Positions 8,159 to 14,268 of a DNA stretch of 14,268 nt are shown piece by piece. Source of the stretch: Cephalothrix simula (taxonomy: Eukaryota > Nemertea > Palaeonemertea > Archinemertea > Cephalotrichidae); NCBI GenBank assembly GCA_035591015.1, contig JAXIUW010071117.1, positions 1 through 14,268 on the forward strand, in the 5' to 3' direction. Position numbers and translations under genes: made by a program. Each line of letters starts with the position of its first letter. Position 1 is the stretch's first letter. The notes beneath the pieces are model-generated. The model did no database searches, had not been told where the DNA came from, and saw only the letters and a program-made list of their open reading frames with translations.

Positions 8159-8651
8159 CTGGCCTGTAATTGTAAAAGGTTTTTGGAAAAAAAAACTACC
8201 AGAGGAAATGTGAAAATACCTTTATTCACATGAATTGCCGAAACTTTAAACTTAAGAAATAGTGCCAGAACACGAGAATAGAAATTATGCGCATTTTAAT
8301 ATATAATGCAAGTATTGAAGGATGTAAGTTGTTGAGGAGGATGGTCCGAAATACTCCGGCCGGAAGGGCGGCGGAATCGGCAGGCAAACTTCGAAATTAC
8401 TTTTCCCGCTATAAATTGAATCATGGGGACACGGAGTCACGGCCTAATGTTCTTGTGGATCCTCAGGGCCGCTACTTGCCCTTGACTTGACAATGTATTC
8501 ATTTTTAACATTGTTAACGTGTAATTAACAGGTTAATGCCAACGATTCAATTAAAAACCAATGCAAGCGCCGCGCGCCGTTAGAATATACTGTTGTAACA
8601 AAACTACAAACCTGCTTCTTTCGTCTTTACACATGTGCAGATGCTACACAG
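8159..8651. other. No gene seen; includes a 67-codon frame of unknown status
   Basis: A plus-strand frame at 8287-8490 begins MRILIYNASIEGC and ends PQGRYLPLT. It is somewhat GC-richer than its surroundings but matches nothing I recognise, and there is no second frame or splice context to support it. I leave it uncalled. The stretch near 8565-8580 is a short CpG-rich patch. Confidence 0.45.
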
Positions 8652-8717
8652 ATGAGCGCTGGATGGACGTTCCATGAGCGCTGGAAGGACGTTTGATGAA
8701 TGCTGTAAGAACATGTA
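8652..8717 (+). repeat. Three 22-bp tandem units
   Basis: Units 8652-8673, 8674-8695 and 8696-8717 share the pattern ATGAGCGCTGGA.GGACGTT. The first two differ at three positions and the third is more diverged (ATGAATGCTGTAAGAACAT). It is a short minisatellite. A minus-strand frame crosses it but looks incidental. Confidence 0.8.
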
Positions 8718-9648
8718 TGACAAGCAGTCCAAATGTTACAAGACAAACCCTAATCTTACACAGAAAATGGCAATCGCCCAAAATAAAGAAAATTTTTATT
8801 AATTTGTATTCTAATGGTGTAGTCCTAATATGACTATTCCAGGCTTGAAATGGCACAACTCTTATGGGACCTAAATCACTGGATTCCACAAATTCTTCCT
8901 GATGTCTGGTTTTATCTTCCTACCTGCAGGGACCAAAAAAGGAGCGTCTTTTTCCGATTGATAGAACTTATTTAAATTGGTGTCCCTCAGATAAGGCTGG
9001 GACTAGAACACTTCCAATCACCTCCTTCCGGGGACCAGAAAATTCAATTTACCGACCCAACGTTCATAGAATACATAGATGACCTACAAGTCATCCGCCT
9101 CATTTCAGGCAATCATACGTTTATTGTCGATGGATAGACGACCATAACACGAAAATAACAATTCATACTTGGTCAATATCACATTGCAGCAAGCATGAAA
9201 TGGATCTCCGCAAATTATGATTAGTTGAGCAATGTCACTCCAACTTGAAGGAGCAGCCTATCAAATGTGTACTGCCTATAACCTTCATGGCGCGGAACTG
9301 CTCAGCGCCTGCTCAGCTTAACTTAGATAGGAGAAGATAAATTTGGCACAAATTGCCATCTCATATAAGTATTGCGTAACTCCTATGAAATCACCCCGGC
9401 GTGCCGGGAATGAAAACTTGCCTGAAATGACCCATACAATCTTGTTTTTGCCTTGGCGGCACCCCAAGTAGGAGTAAAGAAAACGGTGTGCAAACCTTCT
9501 AGATAATTTGTTCATGGAACTCCCTCAACAAATCAAGTGAATCACTTTTTAAAATTCACAACTTTATTAGATTTGCATGATTTTTACCTATAGCGGCTAA
9601 AACATACGAAACAACATATCTAAATTGTACCTCCAAGTAATTCTAAGC
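8718..9648. other. No gene seen; one short GC hairpin
   Basis: The minus-strand frames at 8644-8889 and 9318-9515 have no recognisable domain. A perfect 6-bp hairpin CCCGGC/GCCGGG sits at 9395-9408 with a 2-base loop, too short to interpret. CTGCTCAGC occurs twice near 9298-9317. Nothing else is supportable. Confidence 0.5.
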
Positions 9649-9722
9649 TGGGATAAGTGGACAAGTGACCCGACTAAAAATGAAAAGGTCCAGGTTCGAG
9701 CTTAACTACTGACGTGAGATTT
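9649..9722 (+). repeat. Possible tRNA-derived SINE fragment
   Basis: TGGGATAAGTGG (9649-9660) resembles an RNA polymerase III A box, and GGTTCGAGCTT (9693-9703) resembles a B box. The gap between them is about 32 bases, typical of a tRNA gene. The T-arm and D-arm do not fold cleanly: the B box ends in TT rather than CC and the T stem does not pair. An intact tRNA is therefore excluded. Directly after the B-box-like site, TTAACTACTGACGTGAGAT (9702-9720) matches the block beside repeat-family copies A and B, so the tRNA-like head may belong to that family. This is a weak call. Confidence 0.3.
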
Positions 9723-10020
9723 GGGCGACCTAGAGGCCAATAATATCATAATATCATGGATTTCGGTGATACGGATGCAATTCAGCTCTGGCTAAATCAA
9801 CTACGTTTTTCATGCTGAATCCAAAGAAGCTTTCGGAATTGAAATCGAATCATTTTTCGTGGAGCTGTGAACCGCGAAATTTTAGACTTAAATTGGCGCC
9901 TGAGAAAATCCAAGAAATTTTAGCGCTGATTTTAAGCTTTGGGTAGCCGATTTGGACCATGACTGGCTAAAATATCATGTATATCCAATAATTATTCTTT
10001 TTCGGACAAAAAAATTCATT
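9723..10020. other. No gene seen; unannotated sequence
   Basis: GAAATTTTAG occurs twice near 9877 and 9914, with GGCGCCTGA and GCGCTGA nearby. This is too little to call a repeat. There are no frames of interest. Confidence 0.45.
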
Positions 10021-10169
10021 CTGTACAATAGCTCACTAAGGCTTACATGTATATATCATGTCATGCTAAGTGTACACCCAGGAACATTCAACAAAAGAAC
10101 ATTCTGAAACATCCTGTACAATAGCTCACTAAGGCTTACATGTACATATCATGTCATGCTTAGTGTACA
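10021..10169 (+). repeat. Recent 93-bp tandem duplication
   Basis: 10021-10076 and 10114-10169 are 56-base copies that differ at only two positions, 93 bp apart. Each contains CTGTACAATAGCTCACTAAG and ends AGTGTACA. Within each copy CACTAAG and CTTAGTG-like sequence form an imperfect hairpin around ACATGT..CATGTCATG. The high identity suggests a recent duplication or a sequence that keeps itself uniform. The rest of the first period (10077-10113) has only weak similarity to the sequence before 10021. Confidence 0.88.
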
Positions 10170-10176
10170 ACCAGGG

Positions 10177-10841
10177 CCACTGCTGGCCATTAACAAAATT
10201 TAATTCGACCCAAGACAAATTTAAAGACAACTGTGTCAAAGGTTTAGAAACATTAATTTAGCTTCGTACTTAAAAAAGTTAGTTTAATGAAGTCTGAGAG
10301 GATAAGCATCTGTATCATCGAAATAATTAGAAAGAACCTATCGACAACATTTTGGGTCTTTTGAGAAATCTTTTCCGCAAAAATACAACCTGATTCTTCA
10401 GTCGGTAACAGGTGATTTGAGACCAAATCTCGTCTGAATCTAACCATTAATGAAACCGAAATTTGATTTTCTCAACAGCGATAAAAGACTGCGAACCAGT
10501 TTCATTGGGACTTAACTCTATACAACACGACGAATGGAAGTAATGAAAAGTAATGACGTCATCGGTTCAAGGTGGTTTGAATACTTCTGTTTTAGTTTAA
10601 TCGTAAATTTCTATTTCCCAGACAGAAATTGACTGATTTGACTATTGCGTTTCAAAAAGATCCAATTTTAAGCTAAATCAGTAGAGAATTTCGCGCTCTT
10701 ATACTAGGGGTCGTTAAAGTGCTTACTTGTCCACACACTGCAGCCCTGTTCCTATATGTGGCGTTTTTTCAAGGGAATAGACTCCATGGTCCTCTTACCC
10801 CTTAGCCGTGCCCGTGGGATCCACCTCTCGGCCCCTCCATA
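10177..10841. other. No gene seen; one TGACGTCA motif
   Basis: The minus-strand frame at 10253-10447 has no domain I know. The palindrome TGACGTCA, the consensus of a cAMP-response element, is at 10554-10561. The same octamer recurs at 11155-11162 and 12942-12949, but with no promoter nearby I treat it as a motif match only. The stretch is otherwise featureless. Confidence 0.45.
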
Positions 10842-10915
10842 CATGGACAAGTTGGAGCTCACTTGGGATATCCCCGTGCTAATGCGATTCGGGCAAAAGC
10901 GAAACTTCACTTTTG
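10842..10915 (+). repeat. Outer direct repeat of the nested palindrome, left copy
   Basis: CATGGACAAGTTGGAGCTCAC (10842-10862) and then ATATCCCCGTGCTAATGCG...AAAAGCGAAAC recur at 11344-11422, 502 bp away in the same orientation. In both copies one reading frame happens to start Met-Asp-Lys-Leu-Glu-Leu-Thr, but the frames diverge at once, so this is shared DNA and not a conserved protein. Confidence 0.85.
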
Positions 10916-10925
10916 CTATAACCAT

Positions 10926-10983
10926 TAGCCTGGTTCCCTAGCCCTTTTCCGGTTATCGAGAAAAGGGCTAGGGAACCAGGCTA
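10926..10983. repeat. Perfect 24-bp hairpin, AGCCTGG family
   Basis: The arms 10926-10949 and 10960-10983 are exact reverse complements over 24 bases, starting TAGCCTGGTTCCCTAGCCC, around a 10-nt loop. The same arm occurs singly at 11115-11140 and as a second hairpin at 11223-11287. A perfect pair implies recent origin or arm-to-arm conversion. Confidence 0.95.
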
Positions 10984-11064
10984 CTAACCATTAGCGCGAG
11001 GATATCCCCGCGATATCCCCGTGAGTTTGCTCCGATCCCATTCGCACCGGGACACATTCTTTCC

Positions 11065-11199
11065 ACCAGTGGCCACTGGTGATTTTGTGAGTTTGGATTA
11101 TGATGTCATAACCAGAGAAAAGGGCTAGGAAACCAGGCTAATGGTTAGAGCAAATGACGTCATAATCACAAAATCACAAAATCACCAGTGGCTACTGGT
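11065..11199. repeat. 45-bp inverted repeat around a single AGCCTGG arm
   Basis: The left arm 11065-11109 and right arm 11154-11199 are reverse complements with only a few differences (for example GGCCACTGGT against GGCTACTGGT, and GATGTCAT against GACGTCAT). The 44-nt loop holds one AGCCTGG-family arm at 11115-11140. This is the core of the nested palindrome. Confidence 0.9.
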
Positions 11200-11222
11200 A
11201 CTTTTAGAGAGCGTTTGGTTAG

Positions 11223-11287
11223 TAGCCTGGTTCCCTAGCCCTTTTCTCGATAACGATAACGAGAAAAGGGCTAGGGTAACCAGGCTA
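11223..11287. repeat. 26-bp hairpin, AGCCTGG family, second copy
   Basis: The arms 11223-11248 and 11261-11287 pair perfectly apart from one extra T in the right arm. The loop contains GATAAC twice. The left arm shares its first 24 bases exactly with the left arm at 10926-10949. Confidence 0.93.
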
Positions 11288-11303
11288 ATGGTTAGAGCAA
11301 ACT

Positions 11304-11390
11304 CACGGGGATATCGCGGTGAGTCCATGCCTCTTGTCCGCCCCATGGACAAGTTGGAGCTCACCGCGATATCGCGGGAATATCCCCGTG
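11304..11390. repeat. GATATC-rich hairpin with two possible registers
   Basis: CTTGTCC (11333-11339) pairs with GGACAAG (11347-11353), and ATATCGCGGTGAG (11311-11323) pairs with CTCACCGCGATAT (11360-11372). CACGGGGATAT (11304-11314) can pair further out with ATATCCCCGTG (11380-11390). The right arm has about 8 extra bases, so two pairings compete. The related block at 10996-11035 carries the same GATATCCCCG and CGTGAGTTTGCTC units in inverse orientation. Confidence 0.8.
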
Positions 11391-11422
11391 CTAATGCGTT
11401 TCGGACAAAAGCGAAACTTTTG
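11344..11422 (+). repeat. Outer direct repeat of the nested palindrome, right copy
   Basis: This is the partner of 10842-10915, sharing CATGGACAAGTTGGAGCTCAC and GTGCTAATGCG...AAAAGCGAAAC. It differs by an extra CGCGATATCGCG block after CTCAC. The direct orientation contrasts with the inverted arrangement of everything between the two copies. Confidence 0.85.
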
Positions 11423-11429
11423 CCTCGAT

Positions 11430-12762
11430 GCAAAAGATGCCTCGGCCAATCTTATCAAATAGTCCCCAGGGGCCTTTAATCTTCGAGCAAAGTGTCTAAA
11501 CGACCACCGTTGTTAAGGCCAAATGTCTACACGGCCTGCCTTCACAAAGCATTTGGCACGATTTTGCATCCACTGCTACACGTGTTTTCGCGCCGGCCAC
11601 GCCGTTTTCGAACCTGGATCATGGGACATCAAGCGCTTAATTTGAACGATCGCGACAGTGTCCACACTTGTCCTGACCCTCAAAATGTTTCATCTGATTG
11701 GTCATTTAACTGATGTTAATGACATCATATTTTTTAATACATTTTAGTTGATATATACATCAGACAGCATCAAACAAAATTTTTTTTGGGTAATTTTTTT
11801 GTGAAAAATATATACGTGACACAATGTTTAGACGGTATGCATGATTCTCAACCATCACTACATTTTCTTTGAAATGTTACAATGTTCGATCAAGCTATTA
11901 GCATAAATTTACGAGAAAATATGTCGATATTTCTAGACGGCTTAGCTTGACAGGTATACGAATTTAGGTGACACAAAAGCATGAATATGAAAGACAACAA
12001 TGTTCTTATATTCTTGAAAATAAAGTTATATTCACCATGAATTAGTTGTAAAAAAATATATTTCTTCGCTCAAAATATTAACATGGCAGCCATTTTATTT
12101 CACGAAAAACCTAGTAACAATAGGGGGTGTCTTACAACAATCCTTTCATTTTTTGGCGACGAATTCCAAATATGAAAGTTTGACGTATGCGAAAAATATG
12201 AGACGTCACCAGACGTCACTGAATAATTAACTTAAACCAATCAAATAGCATAATCGGTCCATGCACGCTCGCTTTATGAATGAGTCTTGTGGTGAAAAAT
12301 CAAAAATAAATCCCATCGTAGTACGAAACGATGCCATGAGTGACATAAAAAATATAGTTATAAACGCAAGAGTATCGTAAAATAAGTACAAAATTTCGTT
12401 CAACAACATAGAGAAGCGCTACCCATTTACCTTGGTAAGAACATAAGAACAATTTTCCGGATTACCTTACCTGGTGATCAGAGAGGTTATAATGCATATT
12501 GAATGATTTGTCTTTCGTGGAAACTTTTACTCTAGATATAAATCATGCAGACGAAATGATGATGGAAGGAATATTAACCAGTAATTCGTAAGGAACATTC
12601 CTTGCTAGTTCCTATGTTAAAAACTTCCTTAAAGGGAAAAATGCGATGGGTGGCTGTAGACAAGTAATCAGTCTCTTAATTTTTTGTAGGTGACAAAAAA
12701 TTCAATAATGGGCTGAACTTCTGGTATATATCGCTAAGCAAATGTAGGTATTTTTTCTTGAA
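11430..12762. other. No gene seen; AT-rich unannotated sequence
   Basis: The plus-strand frame 11492-11713 (73 codons) and minus-strand frame 12227-12409 (60 codons) show no known domain. AGACGTCACC and AGACGTCACT lie in tandem near 12203-12222. GTGACACAA occurs twice (near 11817 and 11970), too short to call. A short GC-rich patch is at about 11580-11610. I see no mobile element with both ends. Confidence 0.5.
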
Positions 12763-13037
12763 ATTTACCGGTATAATTATGGAATGCCAAAGCGGCAAAA
12801 ATAAAATCCAGCACTTTACTGAAAATTCTCCCAGCATACTTATCCGTCAGCATTATAGAAATCACTGCCAGAACTACAAAACTCTTCCAGCAAATCATGA
12901 GGCCAGTAACACGTAGCAAATCACGTAACCACTAAAAATTTTGACGTCACGCCATCATTTTTGGTGTCCCCCCACCCAATATGGAATAAGGAATTGAACA
13001 ACACCTCTTTGGCACGATCGTGATATCACCATTTTTG

Positions 13038-13073
13038 TGGTCACGTGATTTGCTGAGCATCTGGTCACGTGAT
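13038..13073 (+). repeat. Two TGGTCACGTGAT copies, 24 bp apart
   Basis: TGGTCACGTGAT occurs exactly at 13038-13049 and 13062-13073, each containing the CACGTG palindrome (a canonical E-box). A single diverged inverted form lies in the other arm at 12920-12932. They are part of the inverted-repeat element, so transcription-factor binding is not assumed. Confidence 0.75.
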
Positions 13074-13110
13074 ATGTCGGGGAGAGTTTCCGTATGGTTG
13101 AGCGATTTGT

Positions 13111-13260
13111 AAGTGCTGGGAGTGATTTCCGTAATGGTGAAAGTTTCTAATGCTGGGAGAAACTGCCATAAAATGATGGGGGAGTTTCTAATGCTGGGAT
13201 ATATTCATTATAGAATGCTGGGGGGTTTTCAAATGCTGGGAGAAATTCCCATGAAATGCT
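13111..13260 (+). repeat. Tandem array of AATGCTGGG with alternating 18/23-bp spacing
   Basis: AATGCTGGG or a one-base variant starts at 13149, 13172, 13190, 13214, 13232 and 13255, giving spacings of 23, 18, 24, 18 and 23. The repeat is therefore a dimer of about 41 bp. One half reads AATGCTGGGxGTTTCT and the other AATGCTGGGAGAAATxCCATGA. An older part extends back to AAGTGCTGGG (13111) and AATGGTG (13133). The opposite arm holds decayed copies on the other strand. Confidence 0.85.
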
Positions 13261-13309
13261 GAGTTTTTGCCACTTTGGCATTCCATATATAATTGTTATT
13301 TTGGTAAAT

Positions 13310-14268
13310 AGAGTATTATATAATCAATAATCCAGCCATCGATTTTATACAGCAAGTTCTCGATTGGTCATTGGTCAACCTCGCTCTTAATCTAGATATT
13401 TAACTTTCCCTAAATAAGTTAATATAGCAAAAAAACAGCCCCAATCCCTGCTAGATGTCACCACGAACTAATGTACTCAGACAAGGTGGAAACTACGATC
13501 AATCAAAATTATATCGATATTATATCAAAATTGCTAACAATTAAGTTTGCGTGGGTGGACCATGGCAATATAAGGCCCAACAGAATCTTAGTACGTCAGA
13601 TCATATTCTGACTTCATACAACACACATCATTAATTTTTCAATAAACTTTCTCTATATACAAAACCATACTTATGCCATTAATGAACTCAAGGCAAAGGA
13701 TTTTGGGATTGTTGGACTTTCAGGAAGATCGGCGTTAAATAAAATGCAAGCATCTTGGGCTGAAGTTGGCCCTCTAGACATAAGTCATGAGGTCCCCACG
13801 TCAACAGCTACATGTGTTAAATAAAGTGGTAAGTCGAAGTCTACCACACCACAATATTTAACTTTTAAAGCATTTTCTCTTCACTGTACTGTACATTTTT
13901 AACCACAAGAATGACAAGATGTATCCATTTACCAGAGTGGGACAAGAAAATTGACCACATCGAGAGTTGTATGTCTGTCACGTCCGAATCCTATAGGCTA
14001 ATCAGGGCTAATGAAATTATAGTACTAAAAAAGAGTGAATGATCACCTAATTGTAATAATGAAGAATATTCGAGAAGGTCAGTAGCCATGAACGCCCTTC
14101 GTTTTTTAACTCGAATAACTCGATTATTGAATAAATTGCCAACCCCTGCACAATATTTTAAAGATTCCTTGTGTAATATAATAAGGGCTTTTAAAATGTT
14201 AGTTATGGGAGAAATGAAAGAAACTAAAACATATGAAAAAAGGTGGGAAAGTAGATTTCAAGATAGAA
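13310..14268. other. No gene seen; AT-rich unannotated sequence
   Basis: There are no frames of note. ATTGGTC occurs twice near 13364-13377. GTCAGA/TCTGAC form a small hairpin near 13593-13610. ATATCGATAT is a palindrome near 13513-13522. I see no repeat partner elsewhere in the window and no RNA gene. Confidence 0.5.

Larger units (their letters stand above)
10916..11310. mobile_element. Foldback-type nested palindrome
   Basis: Read from the centre near 11131, the left half and right half are inverted copies. The inner arms 11065-11109 and 11154-11199 begin and end ACCAGTGGCCACTGGT-like and include TGATTTTGTGA and ATGACGTCAT-like sequence. Further out, the hairpins at 10926-10983 and 11223-11287 correspond to each other. 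The left half has about 57 extra bases (from about 10990 to 11060). The 44-nt central loop itself contains a third arm of the same AGCCTGG sequence (11115-11140). There is no coding capacity. The structure resembles foldback or MITE-in-MITE nesting. I see no clear target duplication, so the outer limits are uncertain. Confidence 0.7.
12763..13309. mobile_element. 547-bp inverted-repeat element with repeat-array arms
   Basis: The outer ends ATTTACC (12763-12769) and GGTAAAT (13303-13309) are inverted. Just inside, GGAATGCCAAAGCGGCAAAAA (from 12781) matches the complement of 13260-13284 with one change. Further in, both arms carry CCCAGCAT motifs (12810-12895 on the left, 13111-13260 on the right). 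They then share AGCAAATCACGT.ACCAC (12916-12932) against GTGGTCACGTGATTTGCT (13037-13054). The centre (about 12935-13035) is unpaired and has no frame. A minus-strand frame of 61 codons at 12734-12919 lies in the left arm and is incidental. There is no clear target duplication, so the ends may be off by a few bases. Subterminal repeats of this kind often serve as transposase binding sites in hAT and CACTA elements. That role is inference here. Confidence 0.72.

Noticed and set aside
8287-8490. 67-codon frame that looked compositionally protein-like, and a possible similarity to 5044-5232
   Set aside because: An ungapped comparison of the two regions agrees only over a short stretch around CGGCA...AACTTCG. 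That is not enough to call a repeat or a conserved peptide.
9395-9408. Rho-independent terminator at the CCCGGC/GCCGGG hairpin
   Set aside because: There is no T-run after it, no gene before it, and the DNA is eukaryotic in character.
9649-9703. Intact tRNA gene
   Set aside because: The box-like motifs are spaced correctly, but the T stem and D stem do not pair and no acceptor stem can be drawn.
11141-11479. 112-codon plus-strand and 83-codon minus-strand frames
   Set aside because: Both fall in the nested palindrome. Inverted repeats and GC-richer sequence there remove stops on both strands, so the frames are a by-product of the repeat.
10554-12949. TGACGTCA sites as functional cAMP-response elements
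   Set aside because: Three octamers are spread over 2.4 kb. Two lie inside repeats (11155 and 12942) and none is near an identifiable promoter.

Overview
This is a stretch of eukaryotic, almost certainly animal, non-coding DNA. It is AT-rich. The longest open frames are about 110 codons, they overlap on both strands, and none shows a domain I recognise. I found no rRNA, intact tRNA, CRISPR array, operon, Shine-Dalgarno-led gene or convincing exon. The window is dense with short DNA-transposon-like elements, and strings such as tacatgtacatg recur. Together these suggest a marine invertebrate (mollusc, echinoderm, hemichordate or lancelet type), but that placement is inference. The window could be intergenic or lie inside a large intron.

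Layout from left to right. Positions 1-2650 are mostly unique-looking sequence with a 31-bp palindrome (89-119), an ACTGA microsatellite (652-676) and small hairpins. Positions 2650-3960 hold short tandem repeats, a cluster of GGTAATC motifs, and a diverged tandem duplication (3080-3603 and 3612-3957). A clean 300-bp miniature inverted-repeat element (3213-3512) sits in the first unit of that duplication. Positions 4509-6008 hold a dispersed repeat family whose first copy is split by a 1.2-kb element flanked by TTAA (4705-5890). Positions 6814-6983 are a 170-bp miniature element between TA dinucleotides. Positions 7080-7715 are an old complex of direct and inverted repeats. A further copy of the dispersed family lies at 8058-8158.

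The right half has a weak tRNA-like (SINE-type) stretch near 9649-9722 and a recent 93-bp tandem duplication (10021-10169). It also has a striking nested palindrome (10842-11422) built from AGCCTGGTTCCCTAGCCC hairpins and GATATC-rich arms, and a 547-bp element (12763-13309). The arms of that element carry arrays of an AATGCTGGG motif with an alternating 18/23-bp spacing.

The parts do not form a pathway. The history that can be read is one of insertion into older repeats: the 300-bp element into one unit of a tandem duplication, the TTAA element into a dispersed repeat, and foldback arms nested inside foldback arms. No new gene system is visible. The items most likely to be undescribed are the two foldback-type elements in the last 3.5 kb.
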